A DNA stretch of 64,000 bases from Streptococcus troglodytae (GTDB lineage Bacteria; Bacillota; Bacilli; Lactobacillales; Streptococcaceae), in assembly GCF_002355215.1 (NCBI RefSeq), contig NZ_AP014612.1, forward strand, positions 1,798,001-1,862,000. The letters run 5' to 3'. The notes under the pieces were generated by a model, which saw only the letters and a program-made list of their open reading frames with translations, did not search any database and had not been told where the DNA came from. Made by a program: the position numbers and the translations under genes. Shown in pieces: positions 45,623-53,559 of this stretch; the stretch's first letter is position 1; every line of letters starts with the position of its first letter.

Positions 45623-47902
45623 TCAATTAAACAGGTTATAATAGAAACCTTGCTTAGCTAAAAGTTCCTTATGAGTGCCTTGTTCAACAATTTTTCCTTG
45701 ATCCATGACAATGACTTCGTCAGTACGCTGTGAAATGCTTAAGCGGTGGGCAACAAAAATTATCGTTTTCTCCGTCATCTGTAAGAGATTGCTGATAATT
45801 TTCTTTTCTGTCAGAATATCAAGACTACTGGTGGCTTCATCCAGAATCAAAACTGGTGCCTGTGTTAATAAGGCTCTAGCTAAAGCAATCCGCTGTTTTT
45901 GACCGCCAGAAATGCCGGCACCATCTGATAACTCTGTCTGATAACCTTGAGGCATTTGTTCAATGTCCGAGCGGATTTCAGCAATTTCACAGGCACGAAT
46001 AATGTCTTCCTGACTCGTTCCTTCTTTAGCTCCTAAAACGAGATTATCCATAATAGAACCACTAAAAACATAGGCCTGTTGCGGCAAATAGCTAATATGC
46101 CGTCGCAAAGCTGTCTTATCAATAACTTTCAAATCATTGCCATTAATCCGAACAATCCCTTTGTTAGGCTCGTAAAAATTGACAATCAGTTTAGCCAAAG
46201 TCGTCTTACCAGAACCACTGGCTCCAACTAGGCTGACCTTGGAGCCTTTTTTGATTGATAAATTAATATCTGATAAGGTATCTCGCCCAAATCCATATTT
46301 GTAAGAAAGATTCTCAAACGAAATATCACCATCTAAAAAGCTATTTTCTGATAAATCGCCGTCTTTTTCAAATTCAGATTCAACTAGATAGACCTCATTA
46401 AGACGTGTATTGGCAACGCGAGCTGACTGCAGTTTGGATTGCAGATTGATAATATTTTCAATCGGATTTGAGAAATAAGACAGCAAAGCATTAAAAGTGA
46501 TAAGCTGACCAACTGAGATCTTATTATCCATCACTAGGCGAGAGCCATACCAGAGAATGACGACATTGAGAATAAGCTTAGCACCGCTTTTTAATGCGGT
46601 TTGAATAGCACTATACTTGTGCAGCTTAAAGTTTTTCTCCAAATAATCAACAAATTCACTATCAATGTTTTGATAACGAGCTGACTCACTTGTAAGTGAT
46701 TTAATGGTTTCCATCCCATTGATGTCTTCAATGATAGAAGAACTTACCACAGCATTGCTTTCCATCACTTCGTGATTCATTTTCTCAAAGGGTTTCAAGA
46801 AAGCAAAAATAATGATGGCATAAATCGGAATGGAGAGCAAGGTCAGAAAGAAAAGATTATTGTTTTGCGCCAATAAAACCCCGCCAACCAAAATCACCAT
46901 AGTCATATCTAAAAAGATTGAAAAGATGGTTGACGCTACAGCATCAATAATCTGATTGGCATCTGTAAAACGAGACGTGATTTCCCCTGTTCGCCTTGTC
47001 GCAAAGAAAGACATAGGAAGCGTAAAAATATGTTTAATATAAGACAGGATAACATCAATGACTAAACGCAAACTGAGCACGGCCAAGAGGTATTCTTTTG
47101 CAAAAGCCATAATCTGCTGGATAATATAGGTTATTATCAGACCAATCGTAATCATTCCTAAAGTTGAAATCAGCTGATCAGGAATGTACTCGTCCAATAT
47201 TCCTTGGAGATAGTATGATCCGACAATATCAATGAGCGTCACAATCAAGCTAGCTATGATAATATAAGTCATCAAAGCTTTCTGCTTAAAGATCAGCGGG
47301 AAGAAATCGGACAAACCATTTTTTTCACCTTTATGAGGCTTATAACTAGGCTGAGGAGCTAGAAAAATCGCAAGACCTGTCCACTCTGATTGAAAGCGTT
47401 CCTTACTCATCTTAGTCACCTTAACTGAAGGATCAGGATCTCCAATAATCAGCTGATCATTCTGGCTGCCATAGACGACATAATAATGCTGCAGTCGTTT
47501 TCCTTTAATCACATGGACGATAAAAGGATAGGTCAAATCATCATAATCAAAAAGCGTCATATCCGCCTTGATAGAGCGCGTTTCAAAACCTAACTTTTTA
47601 GCAGCTTCAACGATGCCAAGAGCTGTCGTTCCTTGCTTGTTAGTCTTTGAAAGTTCCCGCAGATGAGCAATAGAGTAGTTAGAACCGTAATGCTTTGCAA
47701 CAGATGCCAGCACTGCCGGCCCACAGTCTCTGGTATCAATCTGAGGTACCAGCTTATAATGTCTGCGCCAAAACAACTTAGACTGCCCATCTGGTAAAGG
47801 ATTAGATGACGAAACTGTCCCTCTTTTCGTTACTCTTTTGATAACCTCTAAGAGAATGTTAACAGCTATGACGATTAAAACAACATAAATAACTTGTTCC
47901 AT
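45623..47902 (-). CDS. nlmT: Bacteriocin-processing ABC exporter NlmT
   Basis: 759 aa with the three usual parts. The N-terminal C39 peptidase (Cys in QIDTRDCGPAVLAS, His in HYYVVYG) cuts double-glycine leaders. Six membrane helices follow (about 205-480). The ATPase has GASGSGKTT, SGGQKQRIALARAL and LILDEATSSLD. An extra membrane helix lies at the extreme N-terminus. It exports mutacins and, in S. mutans, the competence-stimulating peptide precursor. It directly precedes nlmE and follows the small bacteriocin gene cluster. Intact. Confidence 0.94.
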   Translation of the reverse strand: MEQVIYVVLIVIAVNILLEVIKRVTKRGTVSSSNPLPDGQSKLFWRRHYKLVPQIDTRDCGPAVLASVAKHYGSNYSIAHLRELSKTNKQGTTALGIVEAAKKLGFETRSIKADMTLFDYDDLTYPFIVHVIKGKRLQHYYVVYGSQNDQLIIGDPDPSVKVTKMSKERFQSEWTGLAIFLAPQPSYKPHKGEKNGLSDFFPLIFKQKALMTYIIIASLIVTLIDIVGSYYLQGILDEYIPDQLISTLGMITIGLIITYIIQQIMAFAKEYLLAVLSLRLVIDVILSYIKHIFTLPMSFFATRRTGEITSRFTDANQIIDAVASTIFSIFLDMTMVILVGGVLLAQNNNLFFLTLLSIPIYAIIIFAFLKPFEKMNHEVMESNAVVSSSIIEDINGMETIKSLTSESARYQNIDSEFVDYLEKNFKLHKYSAIQTALKSGAKLILNVVILWYGSRLVMDNKISVGQLITFNALLSYFSNPIENIINLQSKLQSARVANTRLNEVYLVESEFEKDGDLSENSFLDGDISFENLSYKYGFGRDTLSDINLSIKKGSKVSLVGASGSGKTTLAKLIVNFYEPNKGIVRINGNDLKVIDKTALRRHISYLPQQAYVFSGSIMDNLVLGAKEGTSQEDIIRACEIAEIRSDIEQMPQGYQTELSDGAGISGGQKQRIALARALLTQAPVLILDEATSSLDILTEKKIISNLLQMTEKTIIFVAHRLSISQRTDEVIVMDQGKIVEQGTHKELLAKQGFYYNLFN

Positions 47903-47928
47903 AAAAATAATCTCTCTTGTTTATATTC

Positions 47929-47958
47929 AGAAAAATAACTCAAACTAGGTTGAGTTAT
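47929..47958 (-). terminator. Terminator at the end of the small-peptide cluster
   Basis: ATAACTCAA / TTGAGTTAT with T-rich sequence after it on the minus strand, just before nlmT. A second hairpin (GAGTTGA / TCAACTC) lies at 47969-47989. Confidence 0.65.
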
Positions 47959-48009
47959 CTTAAATAGAGTGAGTTGATCATCTCAACTCTTTTAAATATT
48001 TTAACATTT

Positions 48010-48186
48010 TTAATGTTTAATCCTTTTTAATAGTTTTGCGCCATCAGTCACAATGAGAAAAAGTCCTTCTAAGGCCATTAACCCAACAAGAATGTACTTA
48101 AGGGGTCTTATCGGTGTGTATACAGCCATTAACCCCATTATTACAAAAATCGGCAGCAAACTATTCTGAAATAGACGCTTAATCAT
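48010..48186 (-). CDS. Small membrane protein, putative bacteriocin immunity
   Basis: 58 aa with two hydrophobic helices (about 9-24 and 31-48) and a basic end (KLLKRIKH). Its ATG overlaps the stop of the 47-aa bacteriocin-like gene by four bases, the normal place for an immunity gene. No family I recognise. A damaged second copy lies at 48556-48728. Confidence 0.6.
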   Translation of the reverse strand: MIKRLFQNSLLPIFVIMGLMAVYTPIRPLKYILVGLMALEGLFLIVTDGAKLLKRIKH

Positions 48187-48326
48187 AGGCTATAACCAGC
48201 TGCAAAACCAACAAATCCAAGACAGATACCAAGACCTAGTCCTTCTCCTTCGATTACAGCAAGGTAATTTTCTCCTGCTGTTTCAAAATGATCAAATGCC
48301 ACTGAATCCAAAATTAATGTATTCAT
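48183..48326 (-). CDS. Bacteriocin-like peptide with Gly-x-Gly leader
   Basis: 47 aa: MNTLILDSVAFDHFE..., a leader-like front ending IEGEG near residue 29, then a Gly-rich hydrophobic tail (LGLGICLGFVGFAAGYSL). The front matches that of the peptide at 49760. The classic GG is replaced by GEG, which may alter processing by NlmT. GGAGAA precedes the ATG, and a promoter shared with two other small genes lies upstream. Confidence 0.65.
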   Translation of the reverse strand: MNTLILDSVAFDHFETAGENYLAVIEGEGLGLGICLGFVGFAAGYSL

Positions 48327-48361
48327 AAACTTCTCCTTCTCTAATTCTCCAAGTTATCATC

Positions 48362-48410
48362 ATTTTAACATTTTAAAACAGCATATACAATAATATTCCA
48401 GAACTTTAAT
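48362..48410 (-). promoter_or_regulatory. Shared small-peptide promoter, copy 1
   Basis: -35 TTGTAT (48385-48390), 17-bp spacer, -10 TAAAAT (48362-48367). Just upstream is the box ATTAAAGTTCTGGAATATTA, nearly identical to the one at 51650-51670. Confidence 0.65.
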
Positions 48411-48555
48411 ACAGATGATAATAAAAAGAAAGAATCTTACAACTTTTCTGATAGCTGCTATTGTTAGCATTCCAAAATGATCTGACCCAAGCTAGATTGA
48501 GGTACTCAAATAAAGTGAGTCGATCATCTCAACTCTTTTAAAGATTTCAACATTT

Positions 48556-48728
48556 CTAATGCCTAATCCTTTTTAATAGTTTTGCGCCATCAATCACAAT
48601 GAGAGAAAGTCCTTCTAAGGCCATTAAACCAACAAGAATGTACTTAAGGGATCTTATCGGTGTGTAGCTAGTAATCCCATTATTACAAAAACCGTCAGCA
48701 AGCTATTTTGAAATAGACGTTTACTCAT
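48556..48728 (-). pseudogene. Damaged copy of the 58-aa immunity-like gene
   Basis: Starts MSKRLFQNSLLTVFVIMGLL like its intact relative. A small deletion then shifts the frame and stops it; the old frame resumes as YILVGLMALEGLSLIV and ends RIRH. No bacteriocin gene remains upstream of it. Confidence 0.7.
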
Positions 48729-48752
48729 AGACTATAATCAGCTCCTATAGTT

Positions 48753-49183
48753 TCAGTGAGGAGATAATTTAAAATTTTTATTGTTTTTCCCTTCAACTTT
48801 TATTATGCTAAAAAAGCTGAAAATGCTCACAGCTGTTATAGCAATAAATACCAATGCTGCTATAATTTTTGAATAACGCCATATAATGACAGCAGTGACT
48901 ATCGCAAATATAAACCAAGACAGCACATAAATTATCTTTCGTGTTCGATTCGCCATCATATTGCTGTCAACTGAATCATTTGCTTCGGAGGCGCTTTCAT
49001 TATTCTTCTTTTGAACTTTCTTCTTGCTAAAAAAACTGAAAACAGCCGTAGCTGTGAGTACAGTAAATAGTACTATTGCTATGATTTTTGAATGCGACCA
49101 CTCAACCAAAGCAAGGCCTGTGGCAAGCAAAAGCCAAGACAGTAAAAAATTATCCTTCGTGTTTTTTCATCTTTTATTATCAT
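48753..49183 (-). pseudogene. Membrane protein with internal duplication, one frameshift
   Basis: Restoring one T in the run at 49144-49149 gives about 143 aa from MIIKDEKTRRIIF. The protein is two copies of one unit: HSKIIAIVLFTVLTATAVFSFF and YSKIIAALVFIAITAVSIFSFF, each after a TR(R/K)II-type helix. Four membrane helices in all. It follows a bacteriocin-like remnant, so an immunity role is plausible. As read, a TTG at 49130 would give only 125 aa. Confidence 0.6.
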
Positions 49184-49207
49184 ATTGGTGTATTCCAATC
49201 ATTAACA

Positions 49208-49494
49208 TTAATTAGCGCCATAATAAATAGCTGCAGCACCTGTAATAGTTGCAACTCCAATTAGCCAAGGAACTGCTTTCTGCTGCCATAGGAAGAGACA
49301 CTCGCGCCAATGCAATGCTTGCTCCGAGGCCAGCTCCAAAGCCAGAAATGCCACCCACTACAGTTGACAAAGAGCCAAATATATTCAAACAGAAAAATAA
49401 TAAAACAAGCGATCCTAACAAATGAACTTTTACTATAGTGTGATATAAGCGGTAGTATCATAAAACTCACTATTAACAAAATATAATTTGACAA
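49208..49494 (-). pseudogene. Bacteriocin-like remnant and overlapping small membrane ORF
   Basis: One frame reads SLSTVVGG, a good double-glycine leader end, followed by ISGFGAGLGASIALARV and, after a frameshift near 49265, PWLIGVATITGAAAIYYGAN. That is a plausible mature bacteriocin whose leader front is lost. Another frame starting at TTG 49494 encodes two hydrophobic helices (SNYILLIVSFMILPLIS, CFIIFLFEYIWLFV) and runs into the same region. The locus looks like a fused and damaged immunity/bacteriocin pair. Confidence 0.5.
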
Positions 49495-49575
49495 AAGAAA
49501 ATGATTAAAGAGAAACTAAAATATGATAGAACTACGGTGAATTTTACAGCTTTAAAGTCTGAATTTGATTACTTG

Positions 49576-49758
49576 TTACTTAGTCTTAAAATAACTAACA
49601 CCGATAACGATTAGTGAAATCAGATCCACCAAAATTAGCAAAGTAAGACAACAATATTTTGTCGTATTATTTCCGCTAGTCGCACTAATCCTGGCTAAAA
49701 TCCCTGAGATAATCGTTGCTGTCATTGCAACCACCAAGATTTTCTTAAAATCTAACAT
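49576..49758 (-). CDS. Small membrane protein, putative immunity
   Basis: 60 aa with two hydrophobic helices (about 7-25 and 36-54) split by a short polar loop (SATSGNNTTKYC). It starts one base after the stop of the bacteriocin-like gene at 49760, the expected position for its immunity gene. No recognised family. Confidence 0.6.
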   Translation of the reverse strand: MLDFKKILVVAMTATIISGILARISATSGNNTTKYCCLTLLILVDLISLIVIGVSYFKTK

Positions 49759-49759
49759 A

Positions 49760-50020
49760 TTAATAACCTGTTACAAATCCATTATACGCACCATGAATAA
49801 AACCTGCAGTTGCACCAATAGCAGCACCACCCGCAACAGTGATCTCGCCCACGATAGGAACTTCCAATCCTAAAGTTCCAACTCCTGCACCTGCAAATCC
49901 CCATTCAATTGCTTCTGTACTACCATTAACTGCAGCACCAAATAAACCAGATATAATTCCCGAGCCATCTGTAGCAGATAGATAATCTCTAGCCGTTGCA
50001 TCAAAATGATCAAATGCCAT
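49760..50020 (-). CDS. Bacteriocin-like peptide
   Basis: 86 aa from MAFDHFDATARDYLS, with ATDGSG (a Gly-x-Gly variant) near residue 20, then a 65-residue Gly/Ala-rich hydrophobic tail with GAGVGTLG, GGAAIGATAGF and an aromatic end. By comparison with the 47-aa peptide the leader should begin eight codons earlier (NTATLDS), and those codons are there, but an ATG is missing. Expression from the inner ATG, which has no good ribosome site, is uncertain. Confidence 0.6.
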   Translation of the reverse strand: MAFDHFDATARDYLSATDGSGIISGLFGAAVNGSTEAIEWGFAGAGVGTLGLEVPIVGEITVAGGAAIGATAGFIHGAYNGFVTGY

Positions 50021-50352
50021 TGAGTCTAAAGTTGCTGTGTTTCCAAAAATTCCTTTTTGGAATAAACACTAAAATGCTCATACTGATTACAATACAACAG
50101 ACAAATTATTATAGTATGTACCGAAACTTTTATATCAAGCTCCTAACATTTTTTTAATCTAAATTCCGTACTTATCATAACTGAAACCTTTCATATCATA
50201 AAACCATCATATAATCAATAATTTGAACTTTTATTGATTAAGAGTAAATTAATAATTGTATGATAGTTTCATCTTTTAGAACTAGGCTACTAAACTAGCA
50301 CCACAAGTCATTAACTTGACTAAATTTAAATTTGAAAATACTTTTGCTTTCA

Positions 50353-50493
50353 CTAATGCAAAAGATAATAAACAAATAAAGCAAGCAAAATGATGACACA
50401 TATAAATGAAATAATAATGTTTTTACTACGGTAAGAAATAAGTGCTAAAACACAAAGAACAAGTAACACTAAAATTGACTGAATTATGTGCAT
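50353..50493 (-). CDS. 46-residue membrane protein, putative immunity
   Basis: Two hydrophobic helices separated by YRSKN. AAAAGGTG lies 10 bases before the ATG, and one copy of the shared promoter lies directly upstream. No bacteriocin gene sits between promoter and ORF, so it may be an orphan immunity gene. Below usual gene-caller length limits. Confidence 0.55.
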   Translation of the reverse strand: MHIIQSILVLLVLCVLALISYRSKNIIISFICVIILLALFVYYLLH

Positions 50494-50526
50494 AAACCAA
50501 TATCACCTTTTCTAAATATTGCTGTC

Positions 50527-50575
50527 ATTTTAGCATTTTTAAATAACAGGTTCAATAATGTTTCTAGTTTTTAAC
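50527..50575 (-). promoter_or_regulatory. Shared small-peptide promoter, copy 3
   Basis: -35 TTGAAC (50550-50555), 17-bp spacer, -10 TAAAAT (50527-50532). The upstream box (AAAACTAGAAACATTA) is a diverged form of the other two. Confidence 0.55.
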
Positions 50576-50735
50576 TTTGATGGAAATAAAATGAAAAAAC
50601 AGGTGCAAATTTTCTGATAATTATTATTTTATTGGCATTTCGAAATATTGTCTATCCCATATTTAAAGAGAAATATGATTGAAATCATTAATATAAAAGG
50701 TACACTATCTAAAAGCTTCATGTAAGAACATGAAA

Positions 50736-50945
50736 TCATCCTTTTTTATTTTTCCAATACTCTCTTAGCAGTTGCATCAGTTTGAAAAAATCTTTCCAGC
50801 AAAAAACGATAACTAACATCGTCCCTATTAGATATATAGTGGAAACAAAATCTCTTATACTTGGAAAGATGGCATACAGCATAAGACAAATAGGTATAGC
50901 CAACATATAAGTATAACTAACAATGATAGATTTCTTTGAAAACAT
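50736..50945 (-). CDS. Small membrane protein, putative immunity
   Basis: 69 aa, two hydrophobic helices (about 8-27 and 35-51), then a charged tail (LLREYWKNKKG). AAGGGAA precedes the ATG. It follows the broken bacteriocin gene at 50986, repeating the bacteriocin-then-membrane-protein pattern of the cluster. Confidence 0.6.
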   Translation of the reverse strand: MFSKKSIIVSYTYMLAIPICLMLYAIFPSIRDFVSTIYLIGTMLVIVFCWKDFFKLMQLLREYWKNKKG

Positions 50946-50985
50946 AAAATTTTCCCTTCAATTATGAGAAATAAAATGACTGTAA

Positions 50986-51144
50986 CTAAAATGAAAGCTT
51001 CTCATAACCAGTAACACCACCGGTGAATCCTCCGCCAACGGCTCCACATAATCCACCAAAGGTTGCACCTATAGCTAGAGAAGCAACAGGAATTGCCTTC
51101 AGGCCTGCTAAGGAGCCAACAATTTATTTTCGATTTCTATTCAT
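50986..51144 (-). pseudogene. Bacteriocin-like peptide gene with early stop
   Basis: MNRNRK is followed by a stop codon. The same frame then runs on as a Gly-rich hydrophobic peptide (VGSLAGLKAIPVASLAIGA, then FGGLCGAVGGGFTGGVTGYE) to a normal stop. The leader appears mostly lost. Not expected to be made. Confidence 0.6.
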
Positions 51145-51164
51145 ATGAAACCTATTTTTACTCA

Positions 51165-51196
51165 AATAGCCTAATTCTTACAAGAATTAGGCTATT
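51165..51196 (-). terminator. Terminator-like hairpin
   Basis: A perfect 14-bp stem (AATAGCCTAATTCT / AGAATTAGGCTATT) with a 4-base loop, after the 55-aa gene. The T-run is short. Confidence 0.7.
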
Positions 51197-51226
51197 GATT
51201 CATTTTAATAGTCTCTATCATATCAC

Positions 51227-51394
51227 TTATGAGAGATGTTTACTTTTCCAATAAAATATTAATACTAAAATATTCTCTATCATAAATATCATAAATACAA
51301 TCAGTTTAATATTTTTAATTGGTAATAATAAGGAAATGAGCAATAAGATAGGATAACTAAAAAGAACAGCTCTTCCTAATTTCGGTGACAACAT
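51227..51394 (-). CDS. Small membrane protein, putative immunity
   Basis: 55 aa from MLSPKLGRAV, chosen because AGGAGG lies seven bases upstream; the frame is open further but overlaps the bacteriocin gene. Two hydrophobic helices and a basic end. It follows the 54-aa bacteriocin-like gene by about 20 bp and shares its promoter and terminator, an apparently complete bacteriocin/immunity pair. Confidence 0.65.
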   Translation of the reverse strand: MLSPKLGRAVLFSYPILLLISLLLPIKNIKLIVFMIFMIENILVLIFYWKSKHLS

Positions 51395-51416
51395 ATGGTA
51401 GTCCTCCTGATAGAGC

Positions 51417-51581
51417 TTAAATCCAAGGTCCCCAAGTATTAACAGCAGCACCAGCCACAAAACCAGTTGCAGCACCGCCATAAGCCCCTGCTGTAGCTCC
51501 TGCTACACTACCAACAATTGGAAGAGTAACTGTTCTTACTGCTCCTACTGCTTCAAACTCTTCAAATGCTAATGAATTCAT
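51417..51581 (-). CDS. Bacteriocin-like peptide without a double-glycine leader
   Basis: 54 aa. The front MNSLAFEEFEAVG resembles the leaders of its neighbours but no GG or GxG cleavage site follows. The rest is Gly/Ala-rich with a GxxxG pattern (GSVAGATAGAYGGAATGFVAG) and ends WGPWI, as in two-peptide bacteriocins. The shorter start is chosen because GGGGAA precedes it and because the promoter -10 at 51622-51627 overlaps the longer one. Confidence 0.65.
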   Translation of the reverse strand: MNSLAFEEFEAVGAVRTVTLPIVGSVAGATAGAYGGAATGFVAGAAVNTWGPWI

Positions 51582-51621
51582 AAAATTCCCCAAATTCCCC
51601 TTTTCTATATGTTCTAATGTC

Positions 51622-51672
51622 ATTTTAACATTTTAAAATGACAGGTACAATAATATTCCAGAATTTTAATAT
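51622..51672 (-). promoter_or_regulatory. Shared small-peptide promoter, copy 2
   Basis: -35 TTGTAC (51645-51650), 17-bp spacer, -10 TAAAAT (51622-51627), and the upstream box ATTAAAATTCTGGAATATTA. The following gap (51673-51921) holds only a hairpin at 51773-51800 (AAAGGCTTT / AAGGGCTTT arms) and no supported gene. Confidence 0.65.
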
Positions 51673-51921
51673 CAAGAACAATAAAGTGAAAAGTAACAGA
51701 AATTTTTCTGGTAAATTAGAATTTCTTAATGTTATTAATGGTTCTTATAAAACTTTTATTAATATTGACAAGAAGGGCTTTTTATATAAACAAAGCCTTT
51801 ATCTTTTATATTGTTATATTATGTTTCTCTATGCTTTCTAAAATTTTTTCACTTTATTAATCTGACACAGATTTATTCACAAAAAGGAAAAGGTGTTTTG
51901 TTCATTGATCTCTCTGAAAGT

Positions 51922-51953
51922 AAAAAAGACTAAACCTCGAAAGGTTTGTCTTC
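51922..51953 (-). terminator. Terminator of the ascorbate operon
   Basis: AAGACaAACCT / AGGTTTaGTCTT stem with T6 on the minus strand; a near copy of the pgi terminator at 7803, including the flanking TTGTCTTCARTCTGAAAC. Confidence 0.8.
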
Positions 51954-51977
51954 AATCTGAAACAATCATTCCTCTTT

Positions 51978-52688
51978 TTAATGACTATCGTCTTTTTGCC
52001 CATAGTAAGCATTCTTACCATGCTTACGGAGATAATGTTTATCTTTGAGTGCTTGCGGCACTTCTTGCACTTCTGGATTGATACTTTCTGTGTATCTCGC
52101 CATGCGAGCTGCTTCTTCTAAGACAACTGCATTGTATACAGCTGACTTTTCGTCTTTTCCCCAAGCAAATGGTCCGTGATTGCGGACAGTGACACCAGAA
52201 ACAGCTAAAGGGTCAAGTCCGCGTTTTTTAAATTCTTCAATGATAACTTTTCCGGTTTCTTTTTCATATTCACCATTGATTTCTTCCGGCGTCAAAGCAC
52301 GCGCACATGGAATTGCCCCATAGAAGGTATCTGCATGTGTTGTTCCGTAACAAGGAATATCACGGCCGGCCTGTGCCCAAGACACGCCTTCAGTTGAGTG
52401 TGTATGGACAATACCGCCAACTTCCGGGAAAGCTTTGTACAATTCGACATGCGTTGGCAAATCTGACGAAGGATTCAAGTCTCCTTCAAGGATATTTCCA
52501 TCAAGGTCTGTAATGACCATATTTTCCGCCGATAATTTGTCATAAGCAACTCCAGATGGTTTAATGGCAATATAGCCGCCTTCACGATCAACAGCCGAGA
52601 CGTTGCCCCAAGTAAACTTAACCAGACTATGTTCTGGCAGTTCCATATTAGCTTTGTAGACGCGTTCGCGCAGTTCAGGTACTAACAT
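51978..52688 (-). CDS. ulaF: L-ribulose-5-phosphate 4-epimerase
   Basis: 236 aa class II aldolase-fold enzyme: KPSGVAYDKL, the zinc ligands in HTHSTEG and the later VRNHGPFAWG. It converts L-ribulose 5-phosphate to D-xylulose 5-phosphate, the exit of ascorbate breakdown into the pentose phosphate route. Last gene of the operon, two bases after ulaE. Confidence 0.93.
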   Translation of the reverse strand: MLVPELRERVYKANMELPEHSLVKFTWGNVSAVDREGGYIAIKPSGVAYDKLSAENMVITDLDGNILEGDLNPSSDLPTHVELYKAFPEVGGIVHTHSTEGVSWAQAGRDIPCYGTTHADTFYGAIPCARALTPEEINGEYEKETGKVIIEEFKKRGLDPLAVSGVTVRNHGPFAWGKDEKSAVYNAVVLEEAARMARYTESINPEVQEVPQALKDKHYLRKHGKNAYYGQKDDSH

Positions 52689-52690
52689 AT

Positions 52691-53554
52691 TTAACGTAAC
52701 CCCGCTTTCTCAATTAAAGGATAGAGGAACTCTTGTGCTTCTTTAATAGCTGCACGCGTTTCTTCTACCGTTTCACAATTTTCAGACCACATTTCAATTA
52801 AAAATGGGCCATTATAATTTGTTTTCTTCAAAACATCAAACATGGCTTCCCAATCTACACAGCCCTGACCAAATGGCACATCACGAAATTGACCTTTCGA
52901 ACTTTCTGTAACAGCATAAGTATCTTTTAAGTGAAGGGCTGCGATAGATTTGTGCCCAATGTAGAATTCACTCCAAAGATCATTGCCCCAAGCTGAGACA
53001 TTTCCTGTATCAGGATAGACAAAGAGGTAAGGAGAGTCAATTTCTTTTTCGACAGCTAGATATTTTTCAATCGAATTGATAAAAGGATCATCCATGATTT
53101 CAATTGATAGGATAACTTGCGCTTCTTCAGCCCAAGTACAGGCTTGACGTAAATTTTTAAGGAAGCGTGCACGTGTTTTAGGAGACTTCTCTTCGTAGTA
53201 AACATCGTAACCAGCCAGCTGGATGTTACGAATACCAATGTCCTGTGCAAACTCGATACATTTTTCCATCATTTCAAGAGCACGCGCTTCTTTCTTGGGA
53301 TCGTTGGAACCCAGTGGATAACGGCGATGTCCGCTAAAAGTAATGGTGGGAATCCGCACACCTGTCTCAAAAATAGCTTTAACCAATTCTAGACGTTCTT
53401 CCTTGGACCAATCCAAACGTGCCAAACGTTCGTCGCTCTCATCAATGGACAACTCGACAAAATCAAAACCAAGTTCCTTGGCAAAGTTGAGACGTTCCAG
53501 CCAAGTAAAGTGTTTAGGCGTTGCCTTTTCATAAATACCAATTGGACGTGCCAT
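52691..53554 (-). CDS. ulaE: L-xylulose-5-phosphate 3-epimerase
   Basis: 287 aa TIM-barrel epimerase (AP endonuclease 2-like fold) with FVELSIDESDERLARLDW, NIQLAGYDVYYEEKS and LSIEIMDDPF holding the metal ligands. It turns L-xylulose 5-phosphate into L-ribulose 5-phosphate for UlaF. Starts five bases after the ulaD stop. Confidence 0.93.
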   Translation of the reverse strand: MARPIGIYEKATPKHFTWLERLNFAKELGFDFVELSIDESDERLARLDWSKEERLELVKAIFETGVRIPTITFSGHRRYPLGSNDPKKEARALEMMEKCIEFAQDIGIRNIQLAGYDVYYEEKSPKTRARFLKNLRQACTWAEEAQVILSIEIMDDPFINSIEKYLAVEKEIDSPYLFVYPDTGNVSAWGNDLWSEFYIGHKSIAALHLKDTYAVTESSKGQFRDVPFGQGCVDWEAMFDVLKKTNYNGPFLIEMWSENCETVEETRAAIKEAQEFLYPLIEKAGLR

Positions 53555-53559
53555 AGGCT

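Larger units (their letters stand above)
47950..48755. repeat. ~270-bp duplication
   Basis: Sequence 47950-48235 is repeated with about 85-90% identity (judged by eye) at 48482-48755, in the same orientation. The unit carries the 58-aa immunity-like gene and the tail of the bacteriocin gene. The copy at 48482-48755 is damaged. Confidence 0.8.

Noticed and set aside
51227..51481. 84-aa form of the small membrane protein
   Set aside because: Its first 29 codons are the bacteriocin gene read in another frame; AGGAGG marks the start at 51394.
51638..51841. Plus-strand 67-codon ORF
   Set aside because: It starts inside the shared promoter, has no ribosome site, and reads through a hairpin; its Asn/Lys/Phe-rich composition is what AT-rich non-coding DNA gives.
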